From the NCBI GenBank assembly GCA_900319985.1, contig ONQL01000017.1, forward strand, positions 1-25,154: a DNA stretch of 25,154 nt. Reading direction: 5' to 3'. The notes below the pieces were generated by a model. The model did not search any database and was not told the origin of the DNA. It worked only from the letters and a program-made list of their open reading frames with translations. Shown here piece after piece: positions 18,262-24,135 of this stretch. Each line of letters starts with the position of its first letter. The stretch's first letter is position 1. The position numbers were made by a program, and so were the translations under genes. This stretch comes from an uncultured Methanobrevibacter sp. GTDB taxonomy: Archaea > Methanobacteriota > Methanobacteria > Methanobacteriales > Methanobacteriaceae.

Positions 18262-18302
18262 GTGGAAATTATACTTTCCACTATCTTTTCTTATTTTTTT
18301 CT
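18262..18302 (+). terminator. Integrase terminator
   Basis: GTGGAAA (18262-18268) and TTTCCAC (18275-18281) form a perfect 7-bp stem with a 6-nt loop. A T-rich tract follows to about 18300. It begins 14 bases after the integrase stop. Confidence 0.75.
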
Positions 18303-18674
18303 AAACACCATAAAAACATTATTGCACCATTTTTATTATTAACTGAAAAGTAAAAAACTATTTTTGATTATATAAAGCACATTATCAATAGCTTATGATA
18401 TAAAAGTGATTGTGAGAAATAATTTTAAATCTGTGCATTTGGATGGAACCATCATCAAATTTTCAAGATAAATTGCACTTATGATATTATACATTTGATA
18501 TTTTCTGACTTCAAATTTTGATTCAATGTTTAGAGAATTTTGGAAAAATACATGCCTTACCTTCAAGTATAACATTGTAATAAATGAACGATTAAGCCAA
18601 AAATAGAAAGCAAAATGTTTATATACACAAAATAACAGACTATGATTAGCCATTACGAAGTGAGGACAATTTTT
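18303..18674. other. AT-rich stretch without a convincing gene
   Basis: No supported coding region is seen in about 370 bp. TATA-like sequences occur at 18368-18376 (ATTATATAAAG) and 18617-18625 (GTTTATATA). The second would start a plus-strand transcript near 18647. A minus-strand open frame here is rich in Phe, Tyr and Ile and has no ribosome-binding site. Confidence 0.5.
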
Positions 18675-18693
18675 ATGAGTGAGAACAATTTTT
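18660..18693 (+). repeat. Direct repeat GTGAGRACAATTTTT
   Basis: GTGAGGACAATTTTT (18660-18674) and GTGAGAACAATTTTT (18679-18693) differ at one of 15 positions and are offset by 19 bp, about two helical turns. They lie just downstream of the predicted transcript start of the small gene at 18675 and could be an operator. Confidence 0.55.
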
Positions 18694-18818
18694 CACACTC
18701 GTACAACTTTTCTTTTGTGAGGGCTGAAAATCAATATCTGGAGGTAAAATATCAAGAAAATAACAGGAAAAAAAGATCATTAAAAAAGGATTATAAAAAA
18801 ATAATTTTATTTGAATAA
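18675..18818 (+). CDS. Possible small basic protein (47 aa)
   Basis: This open frame starts with ATG and encodes MSENNFSHSYNF and so on, ending in a Lys/Arg-rich, Leu/Ile-containing tail (RKKRSLKKDYKKIILFE). GTGAGG lies about 9 bases upstream as a possible ribosome-binding site, and a TATA box lies at 18617-18625. No family is recognised. The AT-rich setting, the shortness, and an overlap with a repeat and a hairpin make it uncertain. Confidence 0.3.
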   Translation: MSENNFSHSYNFSFVRAENQYLEVKYQENNRKKRSLKKDYKKIILFE

Positions 18819-18851
18819 CGAGCTAATAAATATTATTTTTCATTATAATCC
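18788..18851. other. Long AT-rich hairpin (possible terminator or ncRNA)
   Basis: GGATTATAA (18788-18796) pairs with TTATAATCC (18843-18851). The pairing continues inward through AAAAATAAT against ATTATTTTT (18832-18840) with a 2-nt bulge. The stem is about 18 bp with a loop of about 26 nt. It covers the end of the possible 47-aa gene. Confidence 0.45.
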
Positions 18852-19142
18852 TAAGGGGTCAGGTAAGAAAAATAAAAATAATTAGACACGTCGCGAAACA
18901 ATGTTAAAAATTAATACTTTTCAAAACTTAACCCAGTTTCTAGTTTATTTTAAGGAATATATAAACATTTGTAAATTAAAAAAAGCAGTGTTTATCTTGT
19001 ACTAAATATTCGGTAAAGAATTGAAAACTATTTTTAACAACATACTATTTTTTATTTTTCAAAGACTTCTGACTCCTATTGAATTTTAGACCGTTGATCA
19101 TTTACATCCATTCACGAGATGGGAAAATAGGAGATACAAAAA
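18852..19142 (+). promoter_or_regulatory. Long leader with TATA box before the small-gene operon
   Basis: No gene is supported here. TATATAAAC at 18958-18966, preceded by AAGGA, is a good archaeal promoter. It would start the operon transcript near 18987 and leave an untranslated leader of about 155 nt. A leader this long is unusual for an archaeal mRNA and could hold a regulatory RNA structure, but no known riboswitch was recognised. Confidence 0.4.
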
Positions 19143-19301
19143 ATGTGTGAAGTAATAAAACCCCGGCCCAATGAAATAATAATTTTCAATAATTTCAGGG
19201 CACTTGAAGAATGCATTGCCGAAATTCAGGAAACTGAAAACATACGCAATGAAAGGGAATTCTTCCAGTCATACAGAATCAAAATAATGAAACTGGATTA
19301 A
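19143..19301 (+). CDS. Small hypothetical protein, 52 aa
   Basis: This short frame encodes a 52-residue protein (MCEVIKPRPNEIIIFNNFRA, then an acidic-basic helix). GGAG lies 10 bases before the ATG, a good ribosome-binding site. The second half (ALEECIAEIQETENIRNERE) looks like an amphipathic helix. It is the first gene of a tight plus-strand run in the element. No family is recognised; small proteins at this position in mobile elements are often DNA-binding or antagonist proteins, but nothing here proves that. Confidence 0.6.
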   Translation: MCEVIKPRPNEIIIFNNFRALEECIAEIQETENIRNEREFFQSYRIKIMKLD

Positions 19302-19345
19302 CACAAGAGACGATGAATTAAAAAATATAACAGGAGTCTAAAATC

Positions 19346-19450
19346 ATGTTAGAACAAGAAGTAAATGGGAAAACACATGTCTTAGTCCCAAAAGACATAT
19401 GGGACGACATAATGGCAATGTTCAATGAACATTTGAATAAAGGTGAATAG
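19346..19450 (+). CDS. Small hypothetical protein, 34 aa
   Basis: The protein of 34 residues reads MLEQEVNGKTHVLVPKDIWD and ends in an amphipathic helix (DIMAMFNEHLNKGE). AGGAG lies about 9 bases before the ATG. The strand-like VLVPKDIWDDI resembles the dimer strand of AbrB- or ribbon-helix-helix-like small regulators, but it is too short to assign. The stop (19450) is one base before the next ATG (19452), and AAAGGTGAAT overlapping the stop serves as the next ribosome-binding site. Confidence 0.6.
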   Translation: MLEQEVNGKTHVLVPKDIWDDIMAMFNEHLNKGE

Positions 19451-19451
19451 A

Positions 19452-19751
19452 ATGGACAGCTATTTGCCAGATTGCGGAATCGAACATAATCAGTTCGAAG
19501 ACAACTACCACGGCATCCTTACCCACAGCGGTGAAATCAAAGTTGCCAAAGGTGATGTTGAACAGGAAATCCTCTACATTGACGATGACGGTATCGTATT
19601 GGTGGACGGCGGCAAAAAGGCATACCAGACACTAATCCATACCAAGCTGTTGGCACTAATCCAATATGCAAAAGCTGGAGATATCGGACTCATCAAGTTC
19701 ATAAGAGGAGAGGCTTTCATTGTCGGATTCAGGAAAAAAAGGAGTGACTGA
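19452..19751 (+). CDS. Hypothetical protein, 99 aa
   Basis: This is an acidic 99-aa protein, MDSYLPDCGIEHNQFEDN and so on, with a beta-rich middle (GEIKVAKGDVEQEILYIDDD) and a helical second half (TLIHTKLLALIQYAKAGD), ending FIVGFRKKRSD. GGTG lies about 6 bases before this ATG; an in-frame GTG three codons earlier overlaps the previous gene. It is separated from the next start by 1 base. No family is recognised. Confidence 0.7.
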   Translation: MDSYLPDCGIEHNQFEDNYHGILTHSGEIKVAKGDVEQEILYIDDDGIVLVDGGKKAYQTLIHTKLLALIQYAKAGDIGLIKFIRGEAFIVGFRKKRSD

Positions 19752-19752
19752 T

Positions 19753-19974
19753 ATGGAAAGTACACTTCTTGAAATGCAGCAAAAACTTACTGATGGATAC
19801 TGCATCGGTTTTCACTATGCAAATGAAGGCATTCATTTTCTGCTTTCAAAATCAGATGAATTCCATTTGCTGAACGAAAACACAATAGTAATCCACAGGA
19901 AAAACGGAACAATCCAAATAATCAACCTGAACTTCATCAGTGAAATTCGCATCATAAGGAAGTCATACAGATGA
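19753..19974 (+). CDS. Hypothetical protein, 73 aa
   Basis: The 73-aa product starts MESTLLEMQQKLTDGYCIGF and has a strand-rich second half (NTIVIHRKNGTIQIINLNFI). GGAGTGA lies about 5 bases before the ATG, inside the end of the preceding gene. Its last codons overlap the next start by four bases (ATGA), which gives coupled translation. No family is recognised. The pattern of short strands suggests a small beta barrel or an SH3-like fold, as inference only. Confidence 0.7.
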   Translation: MESTLLEMQQKLTDGYCIGFHYANEGIHFLLSKSDEFHLLNENTIVIHRKNGTIQIINLNFISEIRIIRKSYR

Positions 19975-20105
19975 GCAAACCAGCAAGATTATATCCGAAA
20001 AAGGAAATGAAGTTGAATCCAAAAGTGATTTGGATTGGAAGTATAATATTCGCCATAGCTATCGGATGGTTTGGAATAACTATCTCAAGCTTTGGAACAT
20101 TATAA
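19971..20105 (+). CDS. Small single-span membrane protein, 44 aa
   Basis: The 44-residue product has a basic N terminus (MSKPARLYPKKEMKLNPK) followed by one hydrophobic segment (VIWIGSIIFAIAIGWFGITI). This predicts one membrane span with the N terminus inside. The ATG overlaps the preceding stop (ATGA). AAAGGTGAAAG after its stop is the ribosome-binding site of the next gene. Its role is unknown. It is too short for ordinary gene calling and is easily missed. Confidence 0.6.
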   Translation: MSKPARLYPKKEMKLNPKVIWIGSIIFAIAIGWFGITISSFGTL

Positions 20106-20116
20106 AAGGTGAAAGA

Positions 20117-20665
20117 ATGGTAAAAGCCGAATTAATAGAAAATCCAACAGAAAGTGAAATAGTCAAAGTCGATACCATCCCTGATGTCGATGTTGCAATT
20201 GAGCAATGGGACGCATATCAGAGACTATGCAAAGGATTATTGAATGACAGTGACTATCAGGAAATAATTGTTAAAGAAAAAGATGAAAACGGAAACTACG
20301 TTAAAGTGAAAAGACACTTCAAGAAAAAGTCAGCATGGCAGAAACTCTCCCGTGCATTCAATGTCGATACCGAAATAGTGGATCGTGAAATTGAGCGAAC
20401 AAAAATGGGAAGAGTCAGAGAAGCTTATTACTGCGTTAGAGCATCACTTCCAAATGGCCGCAGCGTTGAATCAGATGCATTATGCTCAAGATCCGAGAAA
20501 GGAAAGGACAAGGTTTCAGACCATACCATAATGTCAACTGCAAAGACACGTGCTACAAACCGTGCAATAGCTGAACTCATTGGAGCAGGAGAAGTGTCAG
20601 CAGAAGAAATGTCAGCTGAAAAGATTGCAGGACAATCAAAATTTCTAAAAGAGGACAATAGCTAG
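20117..20665 (+). CDS. Putative recombination (single-strand annealing-like) protein
   Basis: This 182-aa protein from an archaeal mobile-element context has no certain family. The middle holds KKSAWQKLSRAFNVDTEIVD, then EAYYCVRASLPNGRSVESDA. The end has the striking block AKTRATNRAIAELIGAGEVSAEE. An A-x-T-(K/R)-A-x-x-R-A helix after a three-stranded sheet is the layout of Rad52/Erf/Sak-type annealing proteins of phages, so single-strand annealing is a reasonable guess. The ATG at 20117 with AAGGTGAAAG is the real start; an in-frame ATG 29 codons upstream lies inside the previous gene. It stands before another unknown gene and a replication ATPase. Confidence 0.55.
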   Translation: MVKAELIENPTESEIVKVDTIPDVDVAIEQWDAYQRLCKGLLNDSDYQEIIVKEKDENGNYVKVKRHFKKKSAWQKLSRAFNVDTEIVDREIERTKMGRVREAYYCVRASLPNGRSVESDALCSRSEKGKDKVSDHTIMSTAKTRATNRAIAELIGAGEVSAEEMSAEKIAGQSKFLKEDNS

Positions 20666-20698
20666 TTCCTCTTTTAATATTTTTAGGAGAGAATTAAA

Positions 20699-21199
20699 AT
20701 GAGCTTTGAAAACACTAAACAAACAATATTTACAGGTACTCAATTGGATTATGAAGAAATTGTAGAAATTCCGGAAGGATATGAAAAAGCAGAATTAAAA
20801 GACTTTGAAGATGGAACCCTAATCAGAGGTAGGCCTGAAATGGCTTCCGTCTCATCATTCACTTTCGATGATGACGGTGAGGAAAAAACAGTCAACAGAT
20901 TCAAATTATACATCTTTCAGGATGCAGACAAAATATATGTTGAAATCAATGTTAATCTTAAAAATGATGGAGACATCCACAAAAACGTCAGAAAAGGAAG
21001 TGTATTATTTGATTTCTTAACCAGCATTCTTGAATTGGAAAATGCAGGTTCAGTTGGCAAATCCAATATTTTAAGAAATGTTGATCTTTCCGAATACCGT
21101 GAATTCGTAAACAGGTTAAGTGAAATGACTATTCAAGTCAAGGAAAGATCCGGAACCTACACATTCTACAGTTTCATTGTGAGGGACGTTCAGGTATAG
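20699..21199 (+). CDS. Hypothetical protein, possibly ssDNA-binding, 166 aa
   Basis: The 166-aa product is acidic and strand-rich. Residues about 28-80 alternate charged and aliphatic residues (for example KLYIFQDADKIYVEINVN), and the end reads ERSGTYTFYSFIVRDVQV, all fitting an OB-like or other beta fold. GGAGAG lies about 8 bases before the ATG. It sits between the annealing-like gene and the replication ATPase. A single-strand-binding role would fit that place, but no motif proves it. Confidence 0.55.
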   Translation: MSFENTKQTIFTGTQLDYEEIVEIPEGYEKAELKDFEDGTLIRGRPEMASVSSFTFDDDGEEKTVNRFKLYIFQDADKIYVEINVNLKNDGDIHKNVRKGSVLFDFLTSILELENAGSVGKSNILRNVDLSEYREFVNRLSEMTIQVKERSGTYTFYSFIVRDVQV

Positions 21200-21208
21200 G
21201 TAATTAAA

Positions 21209-23224
21209 ATGAGTGAAGGAAGTTCAGCCATACAAATCAAAAAAGCCATTGGTAATGTCTATAAACCGGATTATGAGTTTACATACTTTAAAAACATAAT
21301 CAGTGCTTTCTATTTGCAGGGTACAGACCCAGAAGTTGTAGAAAAAATTCTTACTGAATTATACAACCAGCTTCCTTCTCATGAGAAAACATTGGATGAA
21401 ATCATTAAACTCTTCGAAGACATTTATTTGGGCGATGAAAATCCAAACAGTGGAATAAAAGGCATTGAAATGTTCATTTCAGATAAATATGACAAAAAGA
21501 CCAGTGTTTTGGTGGGGCGTGAATTGAATAGGGCAATCATACCATATGATACCAATAAGATTTACAAACTCCAAACCGGCTCCAACAAATACATTGTCAT
21601 GGACTACAGGAACAATGAAGTCACCACACAGACAATCGAATGGAAAAAGGGAAATGAAGTGGCTGATTACACCAGAGTACTGTTTTGCTATCCTATGAGG
21701 ATTACAATACATGACAATCCGATAAGTGAAGCCGGGAGAACCTTCAGCATCGAATGGAGAACAACAGACGGAGGGCATTTCCATACCAAAGATATGAACA
21801 TCGTTGAAATTGAACATTATCTCATTGAACATGGTTATGTCCTCTCACGTTACCAATCCAAAGATGTTGTTCCTGGCTTGATTCAAATAGCTATTGAAAA
21901 CAATTTGGCAATAATCAAAAACGAAATAGAAACTCCTGGTTTCTACTATAACGATGAAACCAAAAGCCTGACAATAGTTGAATTTGAATTAAGAGAATCC
22001 GACATTAACAAAATGAATATGGCCTTGGATTTGATTGAAGATTTAAGAAATTATTTCATAGGTCAGGAAGGAAAGCTTGCAACAACTCTAAAGCATGCTA
22101 TGATTGTTCCTTTCGGTTTTGCCAAAAAACAAATGGGATTGCCGTTGGAAAACTTAATTCCATATATGTTCCATTTCGGAAAGGGTGGGAGTGGTAAAAC
22201 TACTCTTGCCCGTATTGGAGCTTACTTTTATGGCGAACCTGACAGTGAAACTGATATTGGAGGGTCTGAATTCGATACCGTTCCAAGAATTGGTGCCCAA
22301 ATATCAAAATCCACATTTGGATTAATTATCAATGAACCTGTTGGTGTGTTCAATTGTAAAAGCTGCACGGAGACATTGAAAACCTGTGTGGAAAGGACAA
22401 ATGCAAGACGCAGATATGAGGGAAGGAACTTAGCTATTATCCTTGCCTTATCTACCTTGTCTTTTACATCCAATAGCCCTTTACCCAATGTTGAAGGTTT
22501 GACAAGAAGATTTGTTCAGCTAATGTATACTCACAGTGAGAAAAAAACAGATGATGAGAAAAGGGAATTTATGGAGCATTTCCAAATGAACTCTCCCAAA
22601 GATTGTCTGTTTCATCATTTGAAGTATCTTGCGGACTTTGTGGTGAATGAAATTAACGAGGATATAGAATTGTTAAGACTGCCTTGGCAGGAACTAAGCA
22701 ATGAACTGATTAAAAGAGCATATGCCAAATGTGAACGTGAATGTCCTGATTGGCTATTGACATTTGCCGAATCAGTAACCCCTGAAGATCTGGACGATGA
22801 AGAAATAGAATATCTGAGAATGTTTTTCATTGACGAGATCAACAAGCACAACAAAAGCATTAAGGTCTATTCAGCAGAAGACGGATATCCGATAAAATAT
22901 CACGACTATTTCACAGATTCTGTTAAAGACTCAAATGACTTCTATGAACGTGTCTTTAACATTATCAATGAGCGTCTGATACCTTATATGGTGCTGCATC
23001 ATGGCCGTGATGGTCTTGACTATGTCTGCTTTACAAGCGGTCTTAAAAAGGCATTGAAAAACGCTAATGAAGTGTGTTATGACGTGAAGGGAATTGCTGA
23101 ATTATTAGGTTGGGAATACAAATCCGTTAAAATACCCAAATCTACAAAAGTTATGATTGTCAGGTTTGATAAGTTTTTAACATTCCTATATCCGAACTTA
23201 AGTGAAAAGGAGGTCAATAAATAA
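21209..23224 (+). CDS. Large P-loop replication-type ATPase/helicase
   Basis: This 671-aa protein has a P-loop ATPase domain in the middle: Walker A GKGGSGKTT (K330), a Walker B-like strand FGLIINEP (E376), a sensor-like TSNS (N422) and Arg residues at 433-434 (LTRRF). This order fits an AAA+/SF3-like helicase domain as in plasmid and virus replication proteins. The N-terminal 300 residues match no primase motif that I can see. The C-terminal 90 residues (around KGIAELLGWEYKSVKI) look like a winged-helix DNA-binding domain. Its gene lies directly before the iteron region, where a replication initiator gene is often found. It is the likely initiator or helicase of the element. No archaeal Orc1/Cdc6 or RepA signature is seen. 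Confidence 0.65.
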   Translation: MSEGSSAIQIKKAIGNVYKPDYEFTYFKNIISAFYLQGTDPEVVEKILTELYNQLPSHEKTLDEIIKLFEDIYLGDENPNSGIKGIEMFISDKYDKKTSVLVGRELNRAIIPYDTNKIYKLQTGSNKYIVMDYRNNEVTTQTIEWKKGNEVADYTRVLFCYPMRITIHDNPISEAGRTFSIEWRTTDGGHFHTKDMNIVEIEHYLIEHGYVLSRYQSKDVVPGLIQIAIENNLAIIKNEIETPGFYYNDETKSLTIVEFELRESDINKMNMALDLIEDLRNYFIGQEGKLATTLKHAMIVPFGFAKKQMGLPLENLIPYMFHFGKGGSGKTTLARIGAYFYGEPDSETDIGGSEFDTVPRIGAQISKSTFGLIINEPVGVFNCKSCTETLKTCVERTNARRRYEGRNLAIILALSTLSFTSNSPLPNVEGLTRRFVQLMYTHSEKKTDDEKREFMEHFQMNSPKDCLFHHLKYLADFVVNEINEDIELLRLPWQELSNELIKRAYAKCERECPDWLLTFAESVTPEDLDDEEIEYLRMFFIDEINKHNKSIKVYSAEDGYPIKYHDYFTDSVKDSNDFYERVFNIINERLIPYMVLHHGRDGLDYVCFTSGLKKALKNANEVCYDVKGIAELLGWEYKSVKIPKSTKVMIVRFDKFLTFLYPNLSEKEVNK

Positions 23225-23225
23225 A

Positions 23226-23477
23226 GTAACTTGCAAGGTAACTTTTGGTAACTTGAGGTAACCTGAGGCCCAAGTTACCTCACCGAAAAAATTTAAATGA
23301 TTTTTAGCCCTTTATTTTTTGATTAAAGCTATTTAAACTCATTTAATTTTTTCACATTCTGAGGTAACCTGACACCCCAGGGGAGGGGGCCTATAGTAGT
23401 GAAAAATACTTGTGTTTGCCAGGTTACTGGGTTACCAAGTTACCTTATTTTGATAAGTTACCAGGTTACTGGGTTAC
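23226..23477. other. Iteron-rich candidate replication origin
   Basis: Twelve copies of GTAAC/GTTAC lie in 252 bp. Four are in the plus form (GTAAC at 23226, 23238, 23248, 23258) and one is inverted (23274). One more plus copy lies at 23364. Six are in the GTTAC form (23423, 23431, 23439, 23457, 23465, 23473). The two clusters face each other across an AT-rich core (23285-23360) and a short GC-rich patch (23375-23391, CCCCAGGGGAGGGGG). This is the layout of an iteron-type origin. It sits directly behind the replication ATPase gene. Autoregulation of nearby genes by the same sites is also possible. Confidence 0.7.
23419..23477. repeat. 17-bp direct repeat within the iterons
   Basis: CCAGGTTACTGGGTTAC occurs at 23419-23435 and again at 23461-23477, offset by 42 bp (four helical turns). 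The right cluster can be written as octamers, three GTTAC units, a 10-bp spacer, then three more. Confidence 0.9.
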
Positions 23478-23499
23478 TTTAGAAAGCGAGCTGATAACT

Positions 23500-23886
23500 A
23501 TGATTAAATGTGACTGTTATCCAAATCATGAAATCTGCAAAAACAAAAACACATGCGAATTTTGGATACCACTAAATCAAAAACTAGTATATCGCCAAAT
23601 ATCTTATGAGCTATTTCAATTAGAAATTTTAAACCAAAGAAAACAGGACTACTTCAAAATACTGTCTGAAATAAAACAGGGAGTATATACTGAAACAGTA
23701 AATGGTAAAAGTGTTCCTAAAAAGAATGTATTGGGAGAGGACATACTTGAACCTAAACATGTACAAATTGGATTGAATTATAATGTCATATGTCAAGACA
23801 TTACTGATACAGAAAGTATACTTAGGGAATTAAGACGAATAGAACATGACATATTAAAAATATTAAAAAAAAGAGTTGATGAATAG
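23500..23886 (+). CDS. Small Cys-rich (probable zinc-binding) protein, 128 aa
   Basis: The 128-residue product begins MIKCDCYPNHEICKNKNTCE. Cys4, Cys6, His10, Cys13 and Cys19 form a probable zinc knuckle at the N terminus. The rest is helical and charged (SILRELRRIEHDILKILKKR at the end). The start at 23500 is chosen because upstream in-frame codons run through the iterons and spell LPGYWVT twice, which is a translation of the repeat, not real protein. No strong ribosome-binding site is seen. Its place beyond the origin suggests a regulator or copy-control role, as inference. Confidence 0.65.
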   Translation: MIKCDCYPNHEICKNKNTCEFWIPLNQKLVYRQISYELFQLEILNQRKQDYFKILSEIKQGVYTETVNGKSVPKKNVLGEDILEPKHVQIGLNYNVICQDITDTESILRELRRIEHDILKILKKRVDE

Positions 23887-23960
23887 CTATTATATGGAAT
23901 ATCACCTATCATATTAACTCTTTGAGTTTAAAATTCTTCAATTAATACGCCAACGCCAAC

Positions 23961-24095
23961 ATGAAGCTGGTCAAAAGGAACCAAAAGTTGCACAATCCGG
24001 ATTCACCATTGCTGATTGGTGATGTTAATGAGAGTGATGTTGTAAAAGAGATTAATGAACCGAGCTATATTGATTCTCAAACTAGGTTGTTCTAA
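23961..24095 (+). pseudogene. Possible C-terminal gene remnant (44 aa)
   Basis: An open frame of 44 residues ends in an ordinary stop and reads KLVKRNQKLHNPDSPLLIGD, then VNESDVVKEINEPSYIDSQT. It is protein-like in composition, unlike random AT-rich frames. The ATG has no ribosome-binding site, and the frame is open only five codons upstream. It may be the tail of a gene cut by an insertion or deletion at the element's right edge. The parent family is not recognised. Confidence 0.35.
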
Positions 24096-24135
24096 AGTAT
24101 TTTTTTTAGGAAAATTGTCGAATAAGTTACATTTT

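Larger units (their letters stand above)
17040..24120. mobile_element. Putative integrated plasmid- or virus-like element
   Basis: A tyrosine integrase at the left edge is followed by small overlapping genes, putative recombination and replication genes, an iteron-rich candidate origin and a Cys-rich small protein, nearly all on the plus strand. The flanks are unrelated housekeeping genes on the left and a decayed ATPase gene on the right. No capsid, terminase, portal or conjugation gene is visible, so an integrated plasmid or satellite-like element is more likely than a full provirus. The outer limits are estimates: no att direct repeats longer than about 7 bp were found by eye. Confidence 0.65.

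Noticed and set aside
18393..18653. Minus-strand open frame of 86 codons
   Set aside because: It has no ribosome-binding site, an odd composition rich in Phe, Tyr and Ile, and sits in AT-rich DNA where such frames arise by chance.
17136..18825. 11-bp match ATAACGAGCTA at 17136-17146 and 18815-18825 as possible att sites
   Set aside because: Many 11-bp pairs are expected by chance in 25 kb, and the first copy lies inside the integrase coding region.
23410..23499. N-terminal extension of the Cys-rich protein with LPGYWVT twice
   Set aside because: It is a translation of the iteron repeats; the next ATG at 23500 gives a normal protein start.
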